In this document: positions 52,501 through 62,815 of the stretch, in pieces
Numbering within the stretch: the stretch's first letter is position 1
Layout: every line of letters starts with the position of its first letter
NCBI GenBank assembly: GCA_004431415.1
Contig: QPMI01000010.1
Span: 124,001-188,000 of the forward strand
Direction: 5' to 3'
Length of the DNA: 64,000 nt
Source of the DNA: Cyanophora paradoxa
Taxonomy: Eukaryota; Glaucocystophyceae; Cyanophorales; Cyanophoraceae
Position numbers and translations under genes: made by a program
The notes under the pieces: generated by a model
The model's database searches: none
What the model was told of the DNA's origin: nothing
The model's input: the letters and a program-made list of their open reading frames with translations, nothing else

Positions 52501-55500
52501 ACGCTCCGGGCCCCGGCACGACCTCCTTCGACGCCGGGTCGCCCGCCTTGCCCACGAGAGTGAACGCCGGAGCCCCGCTCTTGTCGTTCGGGTTGTACGC
52601 CCCTGCGCCCAGCCGCGTCAACGGAAATCCTCGACAGCTCTCTACCCGCCGCAGCTGCGTACCCGGCCCAGGCGACAGATCCGTCGACCCCGTGTCGACG
52701 TATCGCGCCGCCATCGAGTACGCCGGCCCGCCCGGCGCCGCCGGCTGCCCGTACGCCCCCGGCCCCGGCACGACCTCCTTCGACGCCGGGTCGCCCGCCT
52801 TGCCCACGAGAGTGAACGCCGGAGCCCCGCTCTTGTCATTCGGGTTGTACGCCCCTGCGCCCAGCCGCGTCAACGGAAATCCCCAACAGCTCTCTCCCCG
52901 CCGCAGCTGCGTACCCGGCCCAGGCGACAGATCCGTCGACCCCGTGTCGACGTATCGCGCCGCCATCGAGTACGCCGGCCCGCCCGGCGCCGCCGGCTGC
53001 CCGTACGCCCCCGGCCCTGGCACGACCTCCTTCGACGCCGGGTCGCCCGCCTTGCCCACGAGAGTGAACGCCGGAGCCCCGCTCTTGTCGTTCGGGTTGT
53101 ACGCCCCTGCGCCCAGCCGCGTCAACGCAAATCCTCGACAGCTCTCTCCCCGCCGCAGCTGCGTACCCGGCCCAGGCGACAGATCCGTCGACCCCGTGTC
53201 GACGTATCGCGCCGCCATCGAGTACGCCGGCCCGCCAGGCGGCGCCGGCTGCCCGTACGCTCCGGGCCCCGGCACGACCTCCTTCGACGCCGGGTCGCCC
53301 GCCTTGCCCACAAGTGTGTAGGCCGGAGTCCCTGGCCTCTGGACGGGGTTGTACGCCCCTGCGCCCAGCCGCGTTAACGGACTTGCCCAACCGCTCTTTC
53401 CCCGCCGCAGCCGCGTACCCGGCCCAGGCGACAGATCCGTCGACCCCGTGTCGACGTATCGCGCCGCCATCGAGTACGCCGGCCCGCCAGGCGCCGCCGG
53501 CTGCCCGTACGCCCCCGGCCCTGGCACGACCTCCTTCGACGCCGGGTCGCCCGCCTTGCCCACGAGAGTGAATGCCGGAGCCCCGCTCTTGTCGTTCGGG
53601 TTGTACGCCCCTGCGCCCAGCCGCGTCAACGGAAATCCTCGACAGCTCTCTCCCCGCCGCAGCTGCGTACCCGGCCCAGGCGACAGATCCGTCGACCCCG
53701 TGTCGACGTATCGCGCCGCCATCGAGTACGCCGGCCCGCCCGGCGCCGCCGGCTGCCCGTACGCCCCCGGCCCCGGCACGACCTCCTTCGACGCCGGGTC
53801 GCCCGCCTTGCCCACGAGAGTGAACGCCGGAGCCCCGCTCTTGTCGTTCGGGTTGTACGCCCCTGCGCCCAGCCGCGTCAACGGAAATCCCCAACAGCTC
53901 TCTCCCCGCCGCAGCTGCGTACCCGGCCCAGGCGACAGATCCGTCGACCCCGTGTCGACGTATCGCGCCGCCATCGAGTACGCCGGCCCGCCCGGCGCCG
54001 CCGGCTGCCCGTACGCCCCCGGCCCTGGCACGACCTCCTTCGACGCCGGGTCGCCCGCCTTGCCCACGAGAGTGAACGCCGGAGCCCCGCTCTTGTCGTT
54101 CGGGTTGTACGCCCCTGCGCCCAGCCGCGTCAACGGAAATCCTCGACAGCTCTCTCCCCGCCGCAGCTGCGTACCCGGCCCAGGCGACAGATCCGTCGAC
54201 CCCGTGTCGACGTATCGCGCCGCCATCGAGTACGCCGGCCCGCCCGGCGCCGCCGGCTGCCCGTACGCTCCGGGCCCCGGCACGACCTCCTTCGACGCCG
54301 GGTCGCCCGCCTTGCCCACGAGAGTGAACGCCGGAGCCCCGCTCTTGTCGTTCGGGTTGTACGCCCCTGCGCCCAGCCGCGTCAACGGAAATCCCCAACA
54401 GCTCTCTCCCCGCCGCAGCCACGTACCCGGCCCAGGCGACAGATCCGTCGACCCGTGTCGACGTATCGCGCCGCCATCGAGTACGCGGGCCCGCCCGGCG
54501 CCGCCGGCTGCCCGTACGCCCCGGCCCCGGCACGACCTCCTTCGACGCCGGGTCGCCCGCCTTGCCCACGAGAGTGAACGCCGGAGCCCCGCTCTTGTCG
54601 TTCGGGTTGTACGCCCCTGCGCCCAGCCGCGTCAACGGAAATCCTCGACAGCTCTCTACCCGCCGCAGCTGCGTACCCGGCCCAGGCGACAGATCCGTCG
54701 ACCCCGTGTCGACGTATCGCGCCGCCATCGAGTACGCCGGCCCGCCAGGCGCGGCTGGCTGCCCGTACGCTCCGGGCCCCGGCACGACCTCCTTCGACGC
54801 CGGGTCGCCCGCCTTGCCCACGAGAGTGAACGCCGGAGCCCCGCTCTTGTCGTTCGGGTTGTACGCCCCTGCGCCCAGCCGCGTCAACGGAATTGTCCAA
54901 CAGCTCTCTCTCCGCCGCAGCCACGTACCCGGCCCAGGCGACAGATCCGTCGACCCCGTGTCGACGTATCGCGCCGCCATCGAGTACGCCGGCCCGCCAG
55001 GCGCCGCCGGCTGCCCGTACGCTCCGGGCCCCGGCACGACCTCCTTCGACGCCGGGTCGCCCGCCTTGCCCACGAGAGTGAACGCCGGAGCCCCGCTCTT
55101 GTCGTTCGGGTTGTACGCCCCTGCGGCCCATCGTTAGACCGCCATTCAACCCCCCGTCGATGCCAGCGCGCGCTGACCTGGCCCTGGTCCCGTGTCGCTG
55201 GCGCCTGGGTCGGCCGTCCTGTGCGCCATGCTGAACGCGGGCCCGGGCGACGGCGCTCCGACCGCGTATGCGCCGGGGCCCGGCACGACCTCCTTCGACG
55301 CTGGGTCCGGCGCCTTTCCGAGCAGAGTGTACGCGGGCGTGCCGGGCCTCTCGAGCGGGTTGTACGCCCCTGCGGCCCATCGTTAGACTGCGATTCAATC
55401 CTCCGTCGATGCCAGCTCGCGCTGACCTGGCCCTGGTCCAGTGTCGCTGGCGCCTGTGTCAGCCGTCCTGTGCGCCATGCTGAACGCGGGCCCGGGCGAC

Positions 55501-57690
55501 GGCGCTCCGACCGCGTATGCGCCGGGGCCCGGCACGACCTCCTTCGACGCTGGGTCCGGCGCCTTTCCGAGCAGAGTGTACGCGGGCGTGCCGGGCCTCT
55601 CGAGCGGGTTGTACGCCCCTGCGGCCCATCGTTAGACTGCGATTCAATCCTCCGTCGATGCCAGCTCGCGCTGACCTGGCCCTGGTCCCGTGTCGCTGGC
55701 GCCTGGGTCGGCCGTCCTGTGCGCCATGCTGAACGCGGGCCCGGGCGACGGCGCTCCGACCGCGTATGCGCCGGGGCCCGGCACGACCTCCTTCGACGCT
55801 GGGTCCGGCGCCTTTCCGAGCAGAGTGTACGCGGGCGTGCCGGGCCTCTCGAGCGGGTTGTACGCCCCTGCGGCCCATCGTTAGACTGCGATTCAACCCT
55901 CCGTCGATGCCAGCGCGCGCTGACCTGGCCCTGGTCCCGTGTCGCTGGCGCCTGGGTCGGCCGTCCTGTGCGCCATGCTGAACGCGGGCCCGGGCGACGG
56001 CGCTCCGACCGCGTATGCGCCGGGGCCCGGTACGACCTCCTTCGACGCCGGGTCGCCCGCCTTGCCCACGAGAGTGAACGCCGGAGCCCCGCTCTTGTCG
56101 TTCGGGTTGTACGCCCCTGCGGCGTCGGCGTAGCCGCTTTCGACGACGCGCAGCAAAAGCGGGGCACGCGAGAAGCCGGCCCGTACCTGGCCCTGGCCCC
56201 GGCTCCTGCGCCCCTTGCACCGGAGACTTCCCGCGCATCGTGTAAGCTGGCGTGTCCGGCCCCATTCGCGTGTCGTAGGCCCCTGCACGCTGTGAGGGCG
56301 AGCTCTGACGCCAGCGCCTGCGGGAGCTGTGGGGTACCTGGCCCGGGGGACGCGTCTGCGGAGGCGGCGGCGGGGTCGGAGTGCCTCCCGATGAGCGTGA
56401 AGGCAGGTACGCGGGGCGCCGGCGCCGGCCTGCGCGCGCGCGCAAGTCAGACCGCGCGGCGCGGCGCGGCGCGGCGGTAGGCGGCTCGCAGAGCGGAACG
56501 CACGCGTATGCGCCGGGGCCCGGGCCCGTGTCGGTACCCCCCGGGTGCGCGGTCTTCGGGCGCATGCTGAACGCCGGGCCGCCGGCGCGGACGCCCTCCG
56601 AATTGTACGCGCCTGCGGCGGAGAGGGGGCTTGGGAGCGCCCGGGCGGATCGGCGAGGCCTGCAGAGCCGGCCCCCCGCACCTGGTCCGGGCGAGGTGTC
56701 GGCTGGGGCCGACTTGGCCGACGTAGGCCGCCGCCCGATCAGCGAGAAGGCGGGGGTAGACCCGGGGCGCGCCGGCGTGTACGCCCCTGCGCGCGCGCCC
56801 GTCAGCCGACGGCGAGGCGGGCCGGACCCGAAGTGGCGTGCGCATGCACCCGGGCCCGGGCCTCCGTCCATCGAGGCGCGGAGAGAGGCCGGCCGGCCGC
56901 CGCCCATGCTGAAAGCTGGGCCGCTGGAGCCGCCCGGCGCGTAGGCGCCCGGCCCCGGCCCCTCGTCCGAGCCCGCGCTGCGGTATGTGCGCCCCACGAG
57001 CGAGTACGCCGGCGACTGCGGGCGGCTCTTCGAGTCGTAGGAGCCGGGACCAGGGCTGACGGCCGGGGGTACAGTCGGAGATCGAATGGGAAGAGAAGCG
57101 AAGGGGTACGCACCCATAGTAGACGGTCGAGCCGGCCGAGTCGGGGCGGTACCCCCGGCGGCGGGCCATGGAGTACATGGGGCCACCCAGCGGGAGGCGA
57201 AGATCGTACGCTCCTGGGGGTACGGCATTACGGCGTGACGGACGAGAACGGCCCCGCGGGGATTCGAACCCGGGCCGGGCGTGGTCCCGTCGCGGTCGCC
57301 GCCGGCGCCGCCGGTCCGGCCCTGCAGGCTGAAGCCCTTCTTCGGAGAGCCCGCCGCCGCAGGGTTGTACGCGCCTGCCGAGAAGAGATCAGTCCCTCGG
57401 GGGTACGCGGCGCCGGCGGGGGTACTGCGGCACCGGGACCAGGGCCGCCGTCCTCCTGTTCGATTCGGCCGTTGGCGGACTGGGGGCGGTTGCGGATCGT
57501 GTACGAGGGCCCCCCTACCCCCCCGTTGGGCCTGCGCGAAGGCACCTCAGGAGAGATCCTCTGCAGGGAGGGGGTACGTGCGCAAACGCACCCGTAGGCC
57601 CCCGGGCCCGGATCGCCGTCCTCCTGGGAGCCCTGGGGGTACTTCCCCGGCATGCTCCAGGCCGGTGCCGCTTCCTGCCGGACTCTTGTT
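43596..57690 (-). CDS. Giant STPGR (sperm-tail PG-rich / SHIPPO) repeat protein, likely flagellar
   Basis: Nearly every exon begins with AYNP or a variant and ends PGPG, joined by phase-1 introns. From the 5' side: APAWSMPGKYPQGSQEDGDP with PGPGAY (about 57670-57600), PSYTIRNRPQSANG, AYNPAAAGSPKKGFSLQG, GGPMYSMARRRGYRP, SPAYSLVGRTYRSAGSDEGP, TPAFSLIGRRPTSAKSAPAD, GGPAFSMRPKTAHPGGTD, VPAFTLIGRHSDPAAASADA and TPAYTMRGKSPVQGAQE. About 48 near-identical 64-residue units follow (56.1-43.9 kb), each with two STPGR motifs. The C-terminus has SYTLRARSPDPNAGDTGPGP, GVAYSITGRHPEGQTDPTPG and GPAFSMATKRVEKGGEETPG, stopping at 43596-43598. STPGR proteins line or stabilise axonemal and other microtubules. 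Spliced length would be near 4,000 residues. The long minus-strand open frame that crosses the introns is not the protein. The 5' end may join the RNase H-like segment upstream. Confidence 0.8.
43990..49545 (-). repeat. STPGR exon-intron tandem array, block B (about 22 units of 244-248 bp)
   Basis: Each full unit is a 192-bp exon (AYNPQERPTTPSYTIVGKAG ... PAFSMAARHADGGASDVSPG) plus a 56-bp intron opening GTGCGGGGCGCAGGGCCGCC and ending GGCGCAG. Unit length is not a multiple of three, so unspliced frames drift. Many units lack one base in a homopolymer, some in the exon. Confidence 0.9.
49546..55125 (-). repeat. STPGR exon-intron tandem array, block A (about 22 units of 252 bp)
   Basis: Same 192-bp exon (AYNPNDKSGAPAFTLVGKAG ... 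PAYSMAARYVDTGSTDLSPG) with a different 60-bp intron (GTACGCAGCTGCGGCGGGGA ... GGGCGCAG). The intron is stop-free and a multiple of three, producing a very long artefactual open frame. Two variant units (AYNPVQRPGTPAYTLVGKAG) near 51550 and 53314 are exactly 1764 bp, seven units, apart. Confidence 0.9.
51546..55125 (-). repeat. Seven-unit higher-order repeat inside block A
   Basis: The variant ACAAGTGTGTAGGCCGGAGT (plus strand) at 51546 recurs at 53310, and its neighbouring intron variant (CGTTAACGGACTTGCCCAAC) recurs at the same 1764-bp spacing, implying duplication of a block of seven 252-bp units. Confidence 0.7.
55126..56125 (-). repeat. STPGR exon-intron tandem array, block C (four units of about 249 bp)
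   Basis: Exon variant PAYTL...KEVVPGPGAYAVGAPSPGP then AFSMAHRTADPGASDTGPGP, with a third intron type (GTCAGCGCGAGCTGGCATCG ... GATGGGCCGCAG). The last unit is a hybrid: its first half is block-A type (NDKSGAPAFTLVGKAG), its second half block-C type. Confidence 0.85.
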
Positions 57691-57730
57691 AGCTCTGTCA
57701 AGCTTTAATAGCGCTTCTTGTTATGAGCTT

Positions 57731-59400
57731 ATTAGCTTATTAGCTTGTTGAAGAGCGGACCTTATCAGGGAACAGGTTCTTGCGGGGCTCGGGGGCCGCC
57801 GCCCCGCGCCGCGCCCCAGCGCTCGCCGACTGCGGCCGGCGGGCCGGCCCGCCCGTGCCGGCGCCCGGGCCGGCCTGCCGCGCCGCGCGTGGCGGGTTGT
57901 ACTCCTTTCGCCCGTCCGAGGCCCCGCGGTTCGCGATGGGGCCCGGCCTGCCCGACCGGAACGACCCGCCCCGGCTCGCTCGCGCCCGCGGGGAGGAAGG
58001 GTGGGGAAGGGCGGGCAAGGACGCACCGGTCGCGCCCGGGGATTCGCCCCCGCTCCCGCCCCGCCGCTGGGGTCGCCTGCGCCGCCGCCGGCGGCGGCGA
58101 CGCGGCGCGCGGCGGCCCCGACGCGCGCTTGCGCCACGGCGTCTGCCGCCTCTGGCCCGTACTCCACTGCGAAGGAGGTAGCCCGCGATCGATCAGAAAA
58201 GGGGGAGGTACGACGGAGCGAGAGGGAGGCCCGCGCACCCGATGTGACGGCCGCGACCGCGACGACGGGCCGGCCCGCTCCCGCGCCCGAAGCTGCGGGC
58301 GAGCCGCGCCGCCGCGTCGCCCTGCGGCGCCCGCCCGCCGTAGAGCCGCTGCAGCTCCTGCTTGAGGCGGCCCACGGCAGACGCCGAAGACCCGGCGGAG
58401 GAGGACGAGGAGACGGAGGCCGTGTCCGAGAAGCGGCGGCCGGCCGCCGAGGGCGGCCGCGGGCCCGCCGCGTGGCCGGGCGCCCCTCCCCCTCCTCCCC
58501 CGCCCTTGGCAGCCTCCAGGGTCTTCATGAGGCGGGCCTTGAGGCCCGGCGGCGAGGCGAGCTGCGCCCGCGCGTGCGCGAAGCCCGCCGCGGCGAGCTC
58601 GGCGAACACGGCCTGCGCGTGGAATGAGCGACCGGGGGGTACGCGAAGCAACGCGGGGCGCGCCGCGGCGTTGGGGTCCGCCTCGGTGCGGCAGACGGTG
58701 GAGCCTGAGCCGGCGTAGGACGGGGCGTTGGAGGAGCGGCCCGAGGCGCTGGAGCGCGCGTCCTCTCCCTCGTCCTCCTCGGCCGGACCCGAGGCGAGCC
58801 GCTCGTCGAGGAGGGCGGCCGCGGCGCCGGCGGCCTGGGCGAGCCCGCGGTCGGCGGCCGGCGAGGGCGGGAAGCTGTACTCCACCGCGTGCATGCGCGA
58901 CCCGCGCTGGAAGGCGCGCCTGCGCGGGGCGGGCGGGTTGGGTGGCGCTGGCGGGCGGGCGGGCGCGGCGGCGGACCAGAGGTCGATGTGGCGGAGCTCG
59001 CGACCCTGTATCACCCGCGCGCGGACGCCGGTCCACGACGGGAACCACGAGGTGACCGAGTCCTGCGGGCGCCTTGAGCGGCCGGCGCTCGGAATTCGCA
59101 CCGCGGGGCTGCGCTCGGAGGCACCTTGAAGTAGGGGTCGCAGGCGACGATGCGCACGCGGGAGCGGAGAGGCTGCTGGTCGTTGAGCGCCTTGATCCCC
59201 TCGGTCGCCGCCGTGAGCACCACGCGCGAGGCCGGGCCGGTGCAGACGCCGGAGAAAGTCTGCGCCGGGTGGCCCGGCCTGGAGAGGATCGCCGTCCAGG
59301 CTCCCACGCCCGCTCCAGCATCGCTCGAGCACACGCCAGCGACGTGGATCACCGCGAGAGGCAGCGTGGCTGAGCCCGAGCCTGCAGGCTGGTCCGCCAT
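57731..59400 (-). CDS. Catalytically dead RNase H-like domain protein; possibly the 5' part of the STPGR gene
   Basis: Starts MADQPAGSGSATLPLAVIHV at 59400. Exon 1 then reads AGVCSSDAGAGVGAWTAILS, SRVVLTAATEGIKALNDQQP and RVRIVACDPYFK; a 62-bp intron leads to DSVTSWFPSWTGVRARVIQG and RELRHIDLWSAA. This follows the RNase H fold: strand 1, the G-rich turn, the ExxA helix, a CDxxY strand and the W..W...G...DLW end. The first catalytic Asp (TDG becomes VAG) and the helix Glu (MEL becomes VVL) are lost; only the CDP aspartate remains, so no nuclease activity is expected. A low-complexity Ala/Gly/Ser region follows, with coiled-coil-like GRLKQELQRLYGG. The last exon EYNPPRAARQ...PEPRKNLFPDK can splice in phase 0 (donor at about 57763) to EAAPAWSMPGK, the first STPGR exon, so both may be one gene. 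Otherwise it stops near 57740. Confidence 0.5.
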
Positions 59401-59670
59401 CGTGGCGGCGGGCCCAGGCGGCTCTCCCAATGCACTCAGACACTAGGATGCGCGGTGCTCAGTTCAGAACCGGTCAGAGATCCCTCCAGCGGGGTCCAGC
59501 GCCTCAGCTCCGGGCCACGCGCTCACTAAGCGAGGCCGTCCAGCGAGCAGCTGATCTCGTGCCACCTGCTTCCAGAAAAAGATTGCACCAGGGCCGTCTG
59601 TCGGGTTGAGCAGGCCACGACTTGAGCCTCTGTACCCGTCCTTGCAAAGAAAAAAAGCACCGGCCTAGCG
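59401..59670. promoter_or_regulatory. Divergent spacer, RNase H-like gene and PRP4
   Basis: 270 bp between two divergent starts. A short A-run (AAAGAAAAAAAGC at about 59645-59657) sits just upstream of the PRP4 ATG. No named element seen. Confidence 0.35.
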
Positions 59671-62600
59671 ATGGCGGACAGCGACGACGAAGGAGCGGAG
59701 CAGGTAGCGGCACAGGCGAACAAGGAGCGGATCTTCTATGGCTCCATCGAACTTCAGGAGCGGCAACGAAGACAGGAGGCGAGCGTCCACGCGAGCTTCC
59801 CGCGCGCTTCGACGCATCCGCGGGACGCGTTCGTTGACTGGCGGGCGCGACGCAGGCCGCTGGTGGAGGGGGCGATGGCGAGGGCGTGTCGCCCCCGCCG
59901 GCCGCCTTCGACCAGCAGATGGCCGCAGCGAGGGCAGCGGGCAACATCAACTACGCCCCCGCAGGTCCGATGGCGCGATGCCGCGGCCGTCCCTCCCGCG
60001 GCCGACCGACCGCGCTTCTCTCTCAGAGGCCGAGACCATGGAGCTTGACTTGAAGAGCCAGGCGAGCATAGAGAAGCACAAGATGCTCATGGACCAGCTG
60101 GATCAGCAGAAGCGCGCGCGATCGCTGTACGTGCCTACGAACGACGCGGAAGTGCGGAAGCGGCTGCGGGAGCTAGAAGAGCCGATGACGCTCTTCGGAG
60201 AGGGGGTGCGACCGCCCGCCGAGCCCCGCTCGCACGCAGCGGCTGACGCGGCGGCAGCCCGGGGAGCGGAGAGACCGTCTCAAGGCCATTCTTGTCCGGA
60301 TGCACCCGGAGGCGGCCGCGCAGATCACGGGGGCGGTCGGCATCGCGCCGCCGCCGCCCGGCAAGGGCCGCGCGCAGGAGATTGAACCCAAAGAGCCCAC
60401 CGTGAGCGCCGGCCCGGGCGCCCGCCCGCCCGCCCGCTGCCGCCCCGCCCACCGCCCCGCCCTCAGAAGGTCGAGCTTTTCTACACGCCCGGCACGGAGG
60501 ATCTCAAGCGCGCGCGTGTGGAGATTGCGAACTGGTCCCTGCCTCGGTACCCTCCCCTCCTTCCCCCCCCCCCCTCGCCCTCCCCCTCCCCTTCCCCCCC
60601 GCTCTGCTCAGCGCGGATCGCAGCGCGCAGAAGCGGATCGTCAAGCGGCGGAAAGAGCTGGAGACCCCGGGGTACTACGTGGAGGAGAAGGAGCGCTACA
60701 CGCAGCTGCACGCCCAGCTCAAGGTGCGTCCGTCGGCCCCGTACCCCCCTTTCTCCTGGACCCAAGGCTGACTGGGCGGGCCCGGCCCCGCGCAGCACAT
60801 GTCGAACATATCCAGCCAGATCGGGGACGACCGTGCGCTCCCTCTACGCTCCCGCTCACTCCCTCTGCCCCTCTCACTCTCTTTCTTCGCAGGCCCGCTC
60901 TCCTGCTGCGCCCTCTCGCCGGACGACCGCCTCGTCCTCACGGGCTCCTGGTCCACACTCATCAAGGTGCGGGGGGGGCGGGGCTAGGCGCCTGGGGCGA
61001 GGCCAGCCAGAGGGGGCACGGGTCCGGGCGTCCGTCCAGGCCACGGGGTGGAGGGGCTAGAGGGGACGCCCGCCGCCCGCCCGTCTCCAGGGGGGGGGTT
61101 ACTCTCCGCTCTCCCGCCGCCCTTCTTCTCACCTTAGAACCGCCTCGCCTAGCTCCCTTCTTCTTCTTCTTCTCACCTAGCGCTGCGCTGCGCTGCGCTC
61201 GCCTGCCGCCGTCGCCCTTCTCCTTCTACTCACCTTGGACCCGCCTCGCCCCGCCCCGCCCCGCCCCGCCCAGGTATGGGACCGTGACACGGTGGAGCGG
61301 AAGGCGACCTTCAAGGGTACGCGCGGCGACCCTCTCCCTCGCCCCCTCTCTCTTTCGCCTCTGACTCTCTTTCCTTCCGCCTCCCCACAGGCCACAAGGA
61401 GCGCGTGATCGACGTCGCCTGGCACCCCTCGGCCTCCTCCTCCTCCATAGAAGCCGACCCGGCCGCTATGATGGACACGGGGGAGGGCGCCCCCTCCACG
61501 GTGGCCTTCGCCTCGTCCTCGGCGGACGGAACGGCTCGACTCTGGAGCCTGGGCAAGACCACGGACATCGGGGTCCTCGAGGGCCACGCCGACCGCCTCG
61601 GCTCGCTGGGCTTCCACCCCTCCGGCCGCTTCCTCGCCACCGCCAGGCGCGCTTGTACCCCGCCCTTCTTTCCTCCCCCCCTCCCTCTCAGCTTCTTCTT
61701 CTTCGTTCGCAGCTTCGACAAGACGTGGCGCCTGTGGGACGTGGAGACGCGGAAGGAGCTGCTGCTCCAGGAGGGACACTCCCGCGCCGTCTACGGCATC
61801 GCCTTCCACCCGGACGGATCCCTCGCCGCCTCCAGGTTGCTCCTGTTCTCCTGTACCCCTCTTGGGTCCGGCGCCCCGAGGGCTCAGCGGCGCCGCGCCC
61901 CGCAGCGGCCTGGACTCGATCGTCCGATGCTGGGACCTCCGCACGGGCAAGTCCGTCCTGACTCTCGAGGCGCGTACCCCCCCGTTCCGCGCCTGTACCC
62001 TTCCTCGCCCGGCCCGAGCCGTCGGTCGCGCAGGGCCACGTCAAGCAGGTCATCTCTGTCGACTTCAACCCGATGGGGTACCCCCTCGGCCTTCCCCCCC
62101 CCCGCCGCTGCAAGCTCGCCCCCGACGCGACGCGTACCCCCCCGCAGGTGGTTGCTGGCCAGCGCCTCGGATGACCACACCGTACGCATCTGGGACCTCC
62201 GCAAGCAGGTGCCGCCTGTACCCCCCGCTGCCGCACCCTGTACCCCGGCTGACGTTCGGGGGTACGCAGAAAGCGAAGTACACGATCGCGGCGCACACGG
62301 CCCTCATCTCGAAGGTCAAGTTCCAGGTTCGGGTCCCCGCGGCCGCCCTTTCCGCGCCCCGGCTAGCTAAGGGCCCGCCCGCCCAGCCCGAGCACGGCCA
62401 GTACCTCGCGTCCTCCTCCTACGACGGGACCGTGAAGACCTGGTACCCTTCTTTCTTCCCCCCTCCTCCTCCCGGCCCCGCCCGGCCCGAGGTCCTTCCG
62501 CAGGGCGCCCGATCACCTTTACGACAATTGGACCCTCCTCCGGACCCTGGCCGGGCACGAAGGGAAGGCGCGTACCCCCCCCCCCGCTCTCTGCCCGCTT

Positions 62601-62815
62601 TTCGCGGTTTTGAATAGCTTACCCCCCCCCCCCTTCCACAGGTCATGTCCGTGGACGTGGCGCGGAGTGCGGCCGCCCCCCAACTCGCCTTCCCGTACCC
62701 CTCCGCCGCCACTGACGCGCGTGTACCCCTCCCAGGGACGGACCACGTGGTGTCGTGCTCGTGGGACCGGACGTGGAAGATCTGGGCGCACGAGGCGGAG
62801 TTTCTCAAGGCGTAG
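59671..62815 (+). CDS. PRPF4: U4/U6 snRNP WD40 protein PRP4
   Basis: Starts MADSDDEGAEQVAAQANKER then IFYGSIELQERQRR. The helical/SFM part reads LDLKSQASIEKHKMLMDQLD, DAEVRKRLRELEEPMTLFGE and RRDRLKAILVRMHP, followed by RIVKRRKELETPGYYVEEKE. Seven WD40 repeats follow: PLSCCALSPDDRLVLTGSWS, GHKERVIDVAWHPS with STVAFASSSADGTARLWSLG, GHADRLGSLGFHPSGRFLAT then ASFDKTWRLWDVE, HSRAVYGIAFHPDGSLAAS, GHVKQVISVDFNPMG with WLLASASDDHTVRIWDLRKQ, HTALISKVKFQPEHGQYLAS and GHEGKVMSVDVA with HVVSCSWDRTWKIW. It ends EAEFLKA at 62815. The SFM element plus WD40 order is diagnostic for PRP4, a core U4/U6 and tri-snRNP protein. Several introns start with GC (about 61645, 61972, 62572). Exons between 59770 and 60050 are less certain. 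Confidence 0.9.

Noticed and set aside
43990-56125. CRISPR-like or satellite array
   Set aside because: Units are about 250 bp, contiguous, protein-coding, and contain splice signals; no short repeat/unique spacer pattern, and the genome is eukaryotic.
43907-56480. Very long plus-strand open frames (up to about 1,040 codons) across the 44-56 kb array
   Set aside because: They are antisense to the STPGR exons, consist of Arg/Pro/Ala low complexity, and exist because stops are rare in this GC-rich repeat. The minus strand encodes recognisable STPGR motifs with consistent splice sites.
57250-57290. tRNA-like T-arm (GGGTTCGAATCCCC on the minus strand)
   Set aside because: The T-stem has a mismatch, no matching 5' acceptor strand or D-arm lies upstream, and the sequence sits at an STPGR exon-intron border.
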